Assembly (NCBI RefSeq): GCF_015767245.1
Contig: NZ_JADOTV010000021.1
Location: forward strand, 1,604 to 65,603
DNA: 64,000 bases
Reading direction: 5' to 3'
DNA from: Aureivirga sp. CE67
Lineage (GTDB): Bacteria; Bacteroidota; Bacteroidia; Flavobacteriales; Flavobacteriaceae
Part shown: piece after piece, positions 24,852 to 33,557 of the stretch
Position numbering within the stretch: position 1 is the stretch's first letter
Layout: each line of letters starts with the position of its first letter
Translations under genes and position numbers: made by a program
Notes under the pieces: generated by a model
Told to the model about the DNA's origin: nothing
Databases searched by the model: none
What the model saw: the letters and a program-made list of their open reading frames with translations, nothing else

Positions 24852-26477
24852 TTATTTTTTTATATTCTCAAAAACCCCTTCTATCATTTCTTTAAAATCT
24901 TGTTTTACATTCTTTCCTTTTTCTTGGAAATTTAAGGCGTAAATATCCTTTTCATCAAAAACCAAAATTTTCGCATAAGCTTCATCACGAAAAAAATATC
25001 CAAAAAGAATACTCTTTTTTTCAAAATCGAACCTTTTAGAAACAGTATTTTCTTCTGTAATATTTAAATCACTTAAAATAACTTTATGTTGACTTTCAAA
25101 GTAGTTCTCTAAATATTCTTTTGCAGTTTCATTTTTAAGTTTTTTCAGATCTTGTGAAACTTTATCGTATTGATTCACTTTTGATCTTGACAAATAAAAA
25201 GTTCCATTTTTAGTACTAAAAACAAAAGTAGAATCTGTCTCGTGAGGATAATCGTAACCACAACCAAAACATTTATTTTTTTCAGCCTTTTGTAATTCAT
25301 ATTTTTTAGGAATATAAACTTTATCAAAATAAAGATTTCCTTTATCGCAAGAGATTAGTGTAAATGAAATAATCAGTATTCCAGCTATTTTCCTAATTAA
25401 TTTCCTCTTCAAAACTCTGTCAAAAATCCAAAAAATCAACCAATAAAAAGGTAAAATAATTGGATATAAAGAAAAAATCATAAAATCATATCCTCGCATT
25501 CCTGCATGTTCTCCCATAGAATTAAATAACATATTTCTTAGTTGCAACCAAAAAAGAAGTACTATAAAAGGAATCAATAAACTTCCTAAAATCACAACTA
25601 ATGAAAATCTCTTTTGTAAATTTTTCTTTCTATAATAAATAGTCGCAATAAGATGAACTATTAACATAAAAAAGAAAAAAATAAGCGTAATCGTATCAAT
25701 ACCAATTTTCTGTAAAAAAACTGTTTTTTCAGATTTTTTAGGATTGAATTTTATTTCTAAAATATCTACTGGTATTTCATTAAAATCAAGTTTAGTCTTT
25801 TTTTCTAATTCATTAATATTTTCAATATTTAAAGATAATTCTCCATCCAAATCACTTGTATTTATTTCTAAATGCAAAGTTCCAAATGATTTCCAAAATT
25901 TTGCTGGAGATAAAGCATATCTAAAATAATATCGATTCATTAAACCTGAACGGTCTGTCCATCTTTTTGCTTTATATGTTACTTCTATCAAATGTTTTCC
26001 TTTAGAAATATCAGTATCAAAAAAAATCAAATCGTTACTATTTATATAAAAACCTAATTCGTCATGCGTGTCAATTTCATCTAATAAATCAGGTTTATTA
26101 TTTTTCTCAGAAACGAAAAGCGAAGAAAAGTCTTTTAATTTTCTTTTATCAAACTTTTTATACTCTTCTCCTATTTCCTTTAAGTTTATTTGTTTCCCAT
26201 CTATTTTTACTACAAAATCTCCCAAATAATCTTGTGCATAAAACAAAAATGGAATTTGAATTCCGTCTTGAGAAGCATCAATATGATATTCAATTTTAAA
26301 ATTTGCAGTTTTGAAATTTTCATCAATATCTATGAAAATATTTTCATGTAACACATCTACATATTTATTCACAAATGGATCTCCACAGAGTGTTCCGCTT
26401 TGAATTGGATTTGCCATATTGGAAAAAACCGAAAACCATTGTAAAAACAAAAAACAGAATATTAATATCTTTTTCAT
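24852..26477 (-). CDS. Hypothetical secreted/membrane protein (island gene 2)
   Basis: About 541 residues from the ATG at 26477 (MKKILIFCFLFLQWF, signal peptide); the upstream ATG at 26504 is less convincing. An extracytoplasmic beta-rich part (about 20-250) is followed by three or four transmembrane segments (about 265-375), then a lipobox-like IISFTLISC and a soluble C-terminal domain with a CFGCG motif. Near the N-terminus lies a SGTLCGDPF segment. I do not recognise the family. The internal lipobox could mean an old fusion of a membrane protein with a lipoprotein. Confidence 0.65.
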   Translation of the reverse strand: MKKILIFCFLFLQWFSVFSNMANPIQSGTLCGDPFVNKYVDVLHENIFIDIDENFKTANFKIEYHIDASQDGIQIPFLFYAQDYLGDFVVKIDGKQINLKEIGEEYKKFDKRKLKDFSSLFVSEKNNKPDLLDEIDTHDELGFYINSNDLIFFDTDISKGKHLIEVTYKAKRWTDRSGLMNRYYFRYALSPAKFWKSFGTLHLEINTSDLDGELSLNIENINELEKKTKLDFNEIPVDILEIKFNPKKSEKTVFLQKIGIDTITLIFFFFMLIVHLIATIYYRKKNLQKRFSLVVILGSLLIPFIVLLFWLQLRNMLFNSMGEHAGMRGYDFMIFSLYPIILPFYWLIFWIFDRVLKRKLIRKIAGILIISFTLISCDKGNLYFDKVYIPKKYELQKAEKNKCFGCGYDYPHETDSTFVFSTKNGTFYLSRSKVNQYDKVSQDLKKLKNETAKEYLENYFESQHKVILSDLNITEENTVSKRFDFEKKSILFGYFFRDEAYAKILVFDEKDIYALNFQEKGKNVKQDFKEMIEGVFENIKK

Positions 26478-26487
26478 GAAATAATTT

Positions 26488-26907
26488 TTAATAAAAATGA
26501 ACAAAATAGATTATTAAACATATTTTCAATAAAACTATAAAACTCACTACAACCTGACCTAAATAATCAGATGTTTGTCCTATTTGACTTTCTAAGAAAA
26601 TTGGTTCACTGTAAAAAGTACTTAAAACTTCATCAATATATTCAAAAGCTTCTGAAGAAATTTTAGTTTCTAAAATTTTTAATTTTTGCTCAGTTTCTTC
26701 TCTAGTTTTTACATCTAAGTTTTCTTCAAGTAAAATTGTTTTATACTCTAAACAAGCAGTAACAATAGGAATTCTATCTGATTTTAATTCTTTATTTTCT
26801 CCATTTACAAACCAATCTTCATAAATAGTTTCGAAACCAGAATATTCACCGTACAACTCAATTATTTCGATATCTAAATCAATAATTTCCTCAGAATTAT
26901 AATTCAT
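26488..26907 (-). CDS. Hypothetical protein with C-terminal membrane segment (island gene 1)
   Basis: A 139-residue acidic protein, helical (TREETEQKLKILETKISSEAF), ending in one hydrophobic segment VVVSFIVLLKICLIIYFV, which may be a tail anchor. Its first part parallels the 154-residue protein at 24384: LKSDRIPIVTACLEYKTILLEE aligns with LNTDRTKELFKLIDS in position. It is the first gene of the leftward island. Function unknown. Confidence 0.6.
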   Translation of the reverse strand: MNYNSEEIIDLDIEIIELYGEYSGFETIYEDWFVNGENKELKSDRIPIVTACLEYKTILLEENLDVKTREETEQKLKILETKISSEAFEYIDEVLSTFYSEPIFLESQIGQTSDYLGQVVVSFIVLLKICLIIYFVHFY

Positions 26908-26989
26908 AGCTTAATTTCTTTTGAGATTTATTTTTTTAATTTGATTGCAATTTATTTAAAAAAAATTAGTCTAAAAATTCAATTTTATT

Positions 26990-27018
26990 AATAAAAAAAA
27001 GCTGCATAAAGCAGCTTT
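26990..27018 (-). terminator. Terminator after the 38-aa ORF
   Basis: AAAGCTGC (26998-27005) pairs with GCAGCTTT (27011-27018) and on the minus strand is followed by a run of T. It lies 7 bp beyond the stop of the small ORF at 27025-27141, which supports that ORF being transcribed. Confidence 0.85.
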
Positions 27019-27024
27019 AAAAAT

Positions 27025-27141
27025 TTAATCGAAAAAGTCTCTAAATAAAAAATAGATTGTTTCTCTAAATAGAAACTTTCCAAGTTTACATAAAATACAA
27101 TTCTTTCTACACATTTTACTCCATTCTTTCATGTTGTTCAT
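27025..27141 (-). CDS. Putative 38-residue Cys-rich small protein
   Basis: A short ORF from ATG at 27141 to TAA at 27025. The product begins MNNMKEWSKMCRKNCILCK and ends in an aromatic stretch (IYFLFRDFFD), with cysteines at 11, 15 and 18 (CxxxCxxC). A strong terminator follows directly, so there is probably a short transcript here. No family is recognised; it could be a small metal-binding or membrane-associated peptide, or chance. Confidence 0.45.
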   Translation of the reverse strand: MNNMKEWSKMCRKNCILCKLGKFLFRETIYFLFRDFFD

Positions 27142-27550
27142 ATTTTAATGTTTAAACTACACTTTAATTTATTATGAAAAACATTAGCTTTAAACATAAT
27201 TAATTTTCATATAGTTTTATTTTTAACAAAAATAATAAACTATAATATTTTTTTTAACACTTAACATTGTTATTATAAACAAAGTTATCAACAGGTAAGT
27301 AACTCATAAAACTAGAAAAGCCATTTGTTAAAAAATTAATAAAATTCAAAAGTTCTACTCCCTTTTTAACTTAACATTCACAAGTCTTATTTCACTCTAA
27401 AAACAAAACACCTAAACATTTGTTTTTCAAAAATTTAAACACTTAAAAATCATTTTTAAAACCATAAAAAAAGAATATTTCCCTCGCGTGTAAAAAATAT
27501 TTTCCAGAAAAAATCGGATATAAATCAGTTCACAACTAAAATATTTTTTT

Positions 27551-27558
27551 TAGGTTTG
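27551..27558 (+). promoter_or_regulatory. TAGGTTTG -7 box of the cys operon
   Basis: TAGGTTTG matches TANNTTTG and lies 31 bp before the ATG at 27590. No clear TTG at -33 was found. Confidence 0.55.
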
Positions 27559-27566
27559 CATTATTA

Positions 27567-27586
27567 ACCTAGTAAACCGATAGGGT
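27567..27586 (+). promoter_or_regulatory. Candidate operator before the cys operon
   Basis: The segment ACCTAGTAAACCGATAGGGT, between the -7 box and the first start codon, has imperfect dyad symmetry (ACCTA...TAGGGT). Its place just after the -7 box fits a repressor site, possibly for the Rrf2 regulator at 23951. This is inference from position. Confidence 0.35.
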
Positions 27587-27589
27587 AAT

Positions 27590-27838
27590 ATGTTTATAGA
27601 AAAACTATTTAGCCTAAAAACAAAAAAAAATGAGGATTCAGACGAGAAACTTTCAAGGAGTTTAGCCAAAACAATTAGTTGGCGAATTGTAGGAACATTA
27701 GATACAATTTTTATTTCTTGGTTGGTTACAGGAACATTATCCTTAGCGTTTTCAATAGGTTTGATAGAATTAGTGACAAAAATGACATTGTATTTTTTTC
27801 ACGAAAGAATTTGGAATAAAATAAAATGGGGAAAATAA
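27590..27838 (+). CDS. DUF2061 membrane protein
   Basis: An 82-residue protein of the DUF2061 family. The family pattern SLAKTISWRIVGTLDTIFISWLVTG is followed by a second hydrophobic helix and YFFHERIWNKIKWG. DUF2061 proteins are small integral membrane proteins that often lie beside cysteine/sulfate genes in Bacteroidota, where their role is unknown. The stop overlaps the first possible cysH start by 13 bp. Confidence 0.92.
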   Translation: MFIEKLFSLKTKKNEDSDEKLSRSLAKTISWRIVGTLDTIFISWLVTGTLSLAFSIGLIELVTKMTLYFFHERIWNKIKWGK

Positions 27839-27849
27839 AAGATCCTTTT

Positions 27850-28500
27850 ATGACAACAGATAATATCATTGCTTCCATGAGAGAAAATCAGGAAGTTTTA
27901 AATAAATACAACGAGGAATTTAAAGACAAACATCCATCAGAAATTGTTTCTTGGGTGTTGACTTTAGCTAAAAATCCGGTAATCACTACAAACTTCAGAC
28001 CTTATGAAGCAGCTATTTTAAATTTGGTTGCCTCAGAAGACAAAAACATCAAAACTATTTGGTGCGACACTGGATATAATACTCCAAATACTTACAAACA
28101 CGCAGAAGAAATCATCGGAAAATTGGATTTAAATATTCAATTATACGTTCCGAAACAAACTGCTGCACATAGAGATGTTGTACTTGGAATTCCTGACGTA
28201 AATGATCCGAAACACGCTATTTTCACAGAGCAAGTAAAACTAGAACCTTTTAAAAGAGCAATGTCTGAACATCAACCGGATGTTTGGTTTACAAACTTGC
28301 GAAAAGGACAAACTGCTTTTAGAGATAATATTGGAATTTTTAGTTTCAGTAAAGATGGAATCTTAAAAGTAAGTCCGTTTTACTTCTGGTCAGATGAAAC
28401 ATTGGATTCGTATTTGGAAGAAAACAATTTACCAAACGAATTTAAATACTTCGACCCAACAAAAGTTCTAGAAAATAGAGAGTGTGGTTTACATAATTAA
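27850..28500 (+). CDS. cysH: Phosphoadenylyl-sulfate reductase family protein
   Basis: About 216 residues from ATG 27850 (MTTDNIIASM); an in-frame ATG at 27826 would overlap the preceding gene by 13 bp. The PP-loop-type reductase fold shows in NPVITTNFRPYEAAILNLV and IKTIWCDTGYNTPNTY; the C-terminal catalytic motif is RECGLH. The four cluster-binding cysteines (CC...CC) of APS reductases are missing: only the IWC and ECGLH cysteines remain. By family rules this predicts the PAPS-type, cluster-free enzyme, although no APS kinase gene is in the operon. It reduces activated sulfate to sulfite. Confidence 0.9.
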   Translation: MTTDNIIASMRENQEVLNKYNEEFKDKHPSEIVSWVLTLAKNPVITTNFRPYEAAILNLVASEDKNIKTIWCDTGYNTPNTYKHAEEIIGKLDLNIQLYVPKQTAAHRDVVLGIPDVNDPKHAIFTEQVKLEPFKRAMSEHQPDVWFTNLRKGQTAFRDNIGIFSFSKDGILKVSPFYFWSDETLDSYLEENNLPNEFKYFDPTKVLENRECGLHN

Positions 28501-28506
28501 TTAGAA

Positions 28507-29409
28507 ATGAATAACGATACATCGAATATAAATCCGTTGGAAAGTGAGGCTATTCACATTATGCGTGAGGTAGCTGCACAGTTTGAAAATCCTGTATTAT
28601 TATTTTCAGGAGGAAAAGATTCTATCACTTTGGTTCGCTTAGCGCAAAAAGCATTTTACCCAGCCAAAATACCTTTTCCTTTAATGCATATTGATACAGG
28701 ACACAATTTTCCGGAAACAATAGAATTTCGTGACAAACTTGTAGAAGAATTAGGTTTAACGTTGATTGTTCGTCACGTTCAAGATTCTATTGACCAAGGA
28801 AAAGTGAAGGAAGAAACAGGGAAATATTCTAGTCGAAATACGTTGCAAACTACTACGCTTTTAGATGCAATTGAAGAATTTAAGTTTGATGCTTGTATAG
28901 GTGGTGCACGAAGAGATGAGGAAAAAGCTAGAGCTAAAGAACGTATTTTTTCTGTTCGTGATGATTTCGGACAATGGGATGAAAAGAATCAGCGTCCTGA
29001 ATTGTTCGATATGTTGAACGGTGAGATTGAGCATGGGCAGAATGTAAGAGTATTCCCTATTTCCAACTGGACGGAACTAGATGTTTGGAGTTATATTGAG
29101 AAAGAAAATCTAGAAATTCCTTCTATTTATTTTTCTCATGAAAGAGATACTTTCCTTAGAGATGGAATGATTTGGTCTGCTTCAGAATTTGTTTATCGTG
29201 AAGAAAATGAAGAAGTTCAAAGTAGAACTGTTCGATTTAGAACTGTAGGAGACATGAGCTGTACGGCAGCTGTTAGTTCTTACGCTTCTACGATTTCAGA
29301 AGTTGTTGCGGAGATTAGATCTTCTACAATTTCGGAGCGTGGAGCAAGAATCGATGACAAACGTTCGGAAGCTGCAATGGAAAGTAGAAAACAACAAGGA
29401 TATTTTTAA
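28507..29409 (+). CDS. cysD: Sulfate adenylyltransferase subunit 2
   Basis: A 300-residue CysD. The PP-loop SGGKDS is in LLFSGGKDSITLVRLA near residues 37-42, followed by HIDTGHNFPET and ACIGGARRDEEKARAKER. With CysN it makes APS from sulfate and ATP. Length and all motifs are normal. It begins 6 bp after cysH. Confidence 0.96.
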   Translation: MNNDTSNINPLESEAIHIMREVAAQFENPVLLFSGGKDSITLVRLAQKAFYPAKIPFPLMHIDTGHNFPETIEFRDKLVEELGLTLIVRHVQDSIDQGKVKEETGKYSSRNTLQTTTLLDAIEEFKFDACIGGARRDEEKARAKERIFSVRDDFGQWDEKNQRPELFDMLNGEIEHGQNVRVFPISNWTELDVWSYIEKENLEIPSIYFSHERDTFLRDGMIWSASEFVYREENEEVQSRTVRFRTVGDMSCTAAVSSYASTISEVVAEIRSSTISERGARIDDKRSEAAMESRKQQGYF

Positions 29410-29785
29410 CAAGAGAGTAGAGTTAATCATAATCGAGGAGAAAATCATTTGATATTTGAGCGTAGTCGAACTAAAGGTTTATCTAGAGTTCATCCGAATT
29501 CGTCTTCGCTCTGTCTCCTACTCTTTTTCGATAAAAATATTCGAACCTTCTTTTGAGAAGGAATCATAAAATAAGTTTTAAGTTCTGAATAAAATTAGTT
29601 AGTTAATAAATTTTCCCCTTTTATAAGCTGGGGAGTGCGAACACTCTGTAGAATACAAAAGAAAACATGATAGAACATTTTTCTTAGAGTGGTATTGGAT
29701 TGTAATTGTAAAACTTTGGTTGGTTTTTTTAGTAGAATAATGCGCTCCCCCTTTTATAGGGTTTTTCAGAGAAAAGATTAAAAAA
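29410..29785. other. Repeat-like insertion between cysD and cysN
   Basis: A 376-bp gap within an otherwise tight operon. It holds a GAGCGTAGTCGAACTAAAGG segment of the type that recurs between flavobacterial genes, a CCCC...GGGG hairpin near 29615-29635, and a CCCCCTTTTATAGGG segment at about 29749. No ORF is present. It looks like accumulated interspersed repeats and may reduce or re-time cysN expression. Confidence 0.55.
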
Positions 29786-31033
29786 ATGGAAGTCTTAAAA
29801 ATAGGAACTGCAGGAAGTGTAGACGATGGAAAAAGTACTTTAATTGGTAGAATTCTATACGATACAAAATCACTTACAACAGATAAATTAGAAGCAATTG
29901 AAAGAACTAGTAAACAAAAAGGATTTGATTATTTAGATTTTTCTTTGGCTACAGATGGTTTGGTTGCCGAGCGTGAACAAGGAATCACTATTGATGTGGC
30001 ACATATTTACTTTTCTACAAACAAGAGAAGTTATATCATCGCAGATTCTCCTGGACATGTAGAATATACAAGGAACATGGTAACTGGAGCTTCTACTTCT
30101 CAGGTTGCTATTATTTTGATTGATGCAAGAAAAGGAGTTATTGAGCAAACTTATAGACATTTTTTCATCAATAATTTATTACGAATTAAAAACGTAATCG
30201 TTGCAATCAACAAAATGGATTTAGTAGATTATTCAGAAGAAATTTATGCAAAAATTAAAGCGGACTTTGAAGAATTAATCGCTAAAAGAGATTATAAAGA
30301 ACAAAAAATTTCTTTCATTCCTGTAAGTGCTTTAAAGGGAGATAATGTTGTAGAAAAATCTTCAAATATGGATTGGTATTCTGGTGAAACTATTTTAGAT
30401 CATTTGGAAAACTTAAACCTTGAAGATATCTATAGTGAAGGAATTACTCGTTTTCCTGTACAATATGTAATTCGTCCTAAAACAAATGAATATCACGATT
30501 TCAGAGCTTATTCTGGAAAAGTTTATGGAAATTCTATTTCCGTTGGAGATGAAGTGATGGTACTTCCTTCGCAAACATCTTCCAAAGTAAAAGAAATTCA
30601 TTTTTATGATGAACAATTTGAAACTGCAACAAAAAATAGTTCGGTTTCTATCACGCTAGAAGATGATATTAATGTGAGTCGTGGAGATATGATTGTAAAA
30701 GCAGATGAACTTCCAAAAATGGATAAACAGCTGTCTGCCACAATTTGTTGGATGGATTCAGATTCCTTATCTTCGAGCAAAAAATATACTTTACAGCATG
30801 GTGTGAATAAGGTATTAACAAAAATTGACACAATTCAACACAAAATAAAACCAGATTATTCTGGTATCGAAACAGAAGCAAATCCAGTAAAAATGAATGA
30901 TATTGTTTCTGTAACCTTAAAATTAAATAAGCCTATTTTCTTCGATTCTTTCAAGAATAATAAAGAAAATGGAGCATTTATCTTAATTGATCCACAATCT
31001 AACAATACTGTTGGAGTTGGATTTATTGGGTAA
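29786..31033 (+). CDS. cysN: Sulfate adenylyltransferase subunit 1 (GTPase)
   Basis: A 415-residue CysN, an elongation-factor-like GTPase that drives APS formation with CysD. The G1 motif is GSVDDGKST near residues 10-18, G3 is DSPGH, and G4 is NKMD. Two beta-barrel domains follow. The length shows there is no fused APS kinase (CysC), which would make it about 600 residues. A terminator follows at 31074. Confidence 0.96.
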   Translation: MEVLKIGTAGSVDDGKSTLIGRILYDTKSLTTDKLEAIERTSKQKGFDYLDFSLATDGLVAEREQGITIDVAHIYFSTNKRSYIIADSPGHVEYTRNMVTGASTSQVAIILIDARKGVIEQTYRHFFINNLLRIKNVIVAINKMDLVDYSEEIYAKIKADFEELIAKRDYKEQKISFIPVSALKGDNVVEKSSNMDWYSGETILDHLENLNLEDIYSEGITRFPVQYVIRPKTNEYHDFRAYSGKVYGNSISVGDEVMVLPSQTSSKVKEIHFYDEQFETATKNSSVSITLEDDINVSRGDMIVKADELPKMDKQLSATICWMDSDSLSSSKKYTLQHGVNKVLTKIDTIQHKIKPDYSGIETEANPVKMNDIVSVTLKLNKPIFFDSFKNNKENGAFILIDPQSNNTVGVGFIG

Positions 31034-31073
31034 TTTTAATTTTCTTTCAGTTTATTACATACAAACACGCGTT

Positions 31074-31110
31074 AATAAGACTAACTCCTTCAAGTTAGTC
31101 TTATTTTTTT
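31074..31110 (+). terminator. Terminator after cysN
   Basis: AATAAGACTAACT (31074-31086) pairs perfectly with AGTTAGTCTTATT (31093-31105), followed by T. It ends the sulfate operon, and being symmetric may also stop the converging transporter gene. Confidence 0.92.
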
Positions 31111-31121
31111 GCTGTTATTTT

Positions 31122-32306
31122 TCAATGAATATCAATTAAGGTTTTTAATTTCTCTTTTCTATAAAAAAGCATATAAATAAAACCTAAAACAACAAAGATT
31201 GTACATGTGAAAAATATCGTTGGAATATTTTCTAGAATATTCTGATAATACCAACCAGAAAAAAGAGCTCCTAACCCAATTCCAGCTTCTAAAGCGATAT
31301 ACATTGTTGCTATGGATTTTCCTTTATTAGAAGGATTACTCAAATCTATAGTCCAGGCATTTATTGTTGGTGATAAAACTCCCATAGCTAAACCATAAAA
31401 AATACTTCCGATTATTAAAGTATTTATGATATTTGAACTTCCAATAATAAATAGAGATAAAGCGAGTAGAATTAAACCAATTTTAATGACAATTTCTCTT
31501 CCATATTTATCAGAAACTTTTCCAGAAAAAATCCTGACAAACACCGAACTTATTGTGAATATAATAAAGAATGTCCCTTTATTTAATAGACCTAAATTAT
31601 CACTCCAATCTGGAATTAATGTTAGAATTATTCCAAATCCGATATAAGTAATAAATGTAAGCAATGCAGCAGGAAAAACTTCTTTTGCTAAAACATCAGA
31701 TTTTGAAATTTTAAAAGATTCTAATTTGAATTTTTGCTTAGTAACTAATGTTTCTTTTGTATTAATAATTAAAAGAAAAGAGATAAAAGCAACTAGAGAA
31801 GAACTGTAAAACAGAATATCGTAATTGGTCAATAATTTAATATAACTTCCCAAAGCTGGTCCAAGAGCAAGACCTGTACTAAAACACAAACCTTGAATTC
31901 CCATTGCTTCTCCTAGCTTGTTTTTTGGAGTAATATCTGACACATATGCAGCGATTGCTGTTGGAGTAAAACCTGTAGAGAAACCATGAACTAACCGTAA
32001 GAACAAAAAACTTGAAACACTAGTAAGTATTGGATAAAAAAATCCGGTTATAATACAAACAATTGCTCCTATTCCTAAAACTGGTTTTCGCCCAATAGTA
32101 TCAATTAATTTTCCGCTAAAAGGCCTAGAAAATCCTGCTGTTAATGTAAATAATGCTATGATAAATCCTTTATATTCGGAACCTCCTAAATTGCTCAAAT
32201 AATTTGGTAATTCTGGAATTAGCATATTATAACTTGCAGAAAAAAACAAGGAACTTAAACAAACATAAATAAATTCTTTCGTGTATAATTTTTTGTCAGC
32301 TTCCAT
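31122..32306 (-). CDS. MFS transporter
   Basis: About 394 residues with twelve predicted hydrophobic segments. The loop 2-3 motif GKLIDTIGRKPVLGIG and the matching second-half motif GKVSDKYGREIVIKIG mark a major facilitator. The ATG at 32306 (MEADKKLYTKEF) is preferred, 4 bp after the preceding stop; the ATG at 32342 would overlap it. It is probably a drug- or sugar-type exporter; the substrate is unknown. It pairs with the HD hydrolase upstream. Confidence 0.9.
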   Translation of the reverse strand: MEADKKLYTKEFIYVCLSSLFFSASYNMLIPELPNYLSNLGGSEYKGFIIALFTLTAGFSRPFSGKLIDTIGRKPVLGIGAIVCIITGFFYPILTSVSSFLFLRLVHGFSTGFTPTAIAAYVSDITPKNKLGEAMGIQGLCFSTGLALGPALGSYIKLLTNYDILFYSSSLVAFISFLLIINTKETLVTKQKFKLESFKISKSDVLAKEVFPAALLTFITYIGFGIILTLIPDWSDNLGLLNKGTFFIIFTISSVFVRIFSGKVSDKYGREIVIKIGLILLALSLFIIGSSNIINTLIIGSIFYGLAMGVLSPTINAWTIDLSNPSNKGKSIATMYIALEAGIGLGALFSGWYYQNILENIPTIFFTCTIFVVLGFIYMLFYRKEKLKTLIDIH

Positions 32307-32310
32307 GAAA

Positions 32311-32883
32311 TTAAATTGTTTTAAAAAGTTTTTCAATTTCATTTAATGAATAATCCCAAATTGATTTTGAACCATTATTTATCGATTTTGTTTTATCTAA
32401 AACCTTTTCTTTTGGCACATGATATTCCTTCCAAGTTCCTCCATTATTAGAAACATTTTGTAAAATTGGTTCAAATCGATCCATTGCTTTTGCAAACTTA
32501 GCTTCGTTTGTTTTTCCTTTTTCAAATTCTAACCAAATTTCTATTAAGTCTTTTGCTTGTTCTTTTGGTAATAAACCAAAAATTCTTTCTGCAGCTTTCA
32601 ATTCTTCAGCCGTATTATCATGACTTTTTTTAGTATCAAACATAAAAATATCACCAGAATCTATCTCAACAATATCATGAATCAAAACCATTTTTAAAAC
32701 TTTCAAAATATCTATTTTTTCATTGCTATGTTCAGCCAAAACAATCACCATCATGGCTAAATGCCAACTATGTTCTGCATCATTTTCGCATCTATCACTA
32801 TGGAATAATTTTGTTTTTCTTTTAATGTATTTTAATTTATCTATCTCCTTTATAAAAGCTATTTGTTGAATTAAATCAGTCAT
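32311..32883 (-). CDS. HD-domain hydrolase (YfbR/HDDC2-like)
   Basis: A 190-residue HD protein. Metal ligands are visible in ENDAEHSWHLAMM, LIHDIVEIDSGDI and the later KAMDRFEPIL. This pattern is close to the 5'-nucleotidase YfbR/HDDC2 group, which dephosphorylates deoxyribonucleoside monophosphates. The fit is by motif only. It is the first gene of a pair with the MFS transporter, 4 bp apart. Confidence 0.85.
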   Translation of the reverse strand: MTDLIQQIAFIKEIDKLKYIKRKTKLFHSDRCENDAEHSWHLAMMVIVLAEHSNEKIDILKVLKMVLIHDIVEIDSGDIFMFDTKKSHDNTAEELKAAERIFGLLPKEQAKDLIEIWLEFEKGKTNEAKFAKAMDRFEPILQNVSNNGGTWKEYHVPKEKVLDKTKSINNGSKSIWDYSLNEIEKLFKTI

Positions 32884-32966
32884 TGTAATTTTAAATTATA
32901 TAGTTTTGTACAGCAAAGAACTAGTTATAATATCTCTTAAAAAAGGACAAATGTCCCAAGTCAAAA

Positions 32967-33539
32967 ATGATTAGAACAAATAAAGATTTCTTAAGCTATA
33001 TCGAACTTTTAGACAAAAAACATCCTGACTTTTTTGTGTTAGAAGCACATGATTCTGGAGATATAATTTTGGAACAAGATAAGCGGTATAAAGTCTTATT
33101 TTTAATAAAAGAAGGAATTACGAAATGTTATCTTTCAGATGAAAATGGAAAAGATTTTATACAAGAATTTTTCGGAGAAGGAATGCAGTTTGGAGAATTA
33201 GAAGTTTTTAGCAACAAGTCTAGTTATTGTTCTACTGAAGCTATTACAAAAGTTTGTACTTATAAAATCTCGCACACAAATTATAATTATTTATTAGAAA
33301 ATGATCCTATTTTTAATAAACATGTCTTAAAAGCAATGGCAGAAAAAATTGGATATAAAGCTCCTAGATTTTCTTTTCAACAGTCCTATTCTATTGAAGA
33401 AAATCTTCTAAAATTAAAGGAGTTATATCCAGATTTTGACAAACTATTTTCTAAAAAAGATATCGCAAACTATTTAGGAATCACTATTCGTAGTCTAAAT
33501 AGAACTTTGAATAATCTAAAAGAATCTAAAAAGAAGTAG
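32967..33539 (+). CDS. Crp/Fnr family transcriptional regulator
   Basis: A 190-residue regulator with an N-terminal cyclic-nucleotide-binding-like beta-roll (YKVLFLIKEGITKCYLSDENGKDF and GEGMQFGELEVFSNKSS) and a C-terminal HTH (FSKKDIANYLGITIRSLNRTLN). The typical phosphate-cassette arginine of true cAMP binders is not evident. It is divergent from the HD-MFS pair, 83 bp away, and may regulate it. Confidence 0.9.
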   Translation: MIRTNKDFLSYIELLDKKHPDFFVLEAHDSGDIILEQDKRYKVLFLIKEGITKCYLSDENGKDFIQEFFGEGMQFGELEVFSNKSSYCSTEAITKVCTYKISHTNYNYLLENDPIFNKHVLKAMAEKIGYKAPRFSFQQSYSIEENLLKLKELYPDFDKLFSKKDIANYLGITIRSLNRTLNNLKESKKK

Positions 33540-33557
33540 TTTTTATTTAAATCTATT

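Larger units (their letters stand above)
27142..27589. other. Leader region of the sulfate assimilation operon
   Basis: About 450 bp, strongly AT-rich and without ORFs. The 3' part holds the -7 box at 27551-27558 and the candidate operator at 27567-27586. No riboswitch fold was recognised by eye. Confidence 0.5.

Noticed and set aside
27142-27589. Possible SAM riboswitch before the cys operon
   Set aside because: I could not find the paired stems of a known SAM class; the sequence is mostly A/T without a convincing conserved core.
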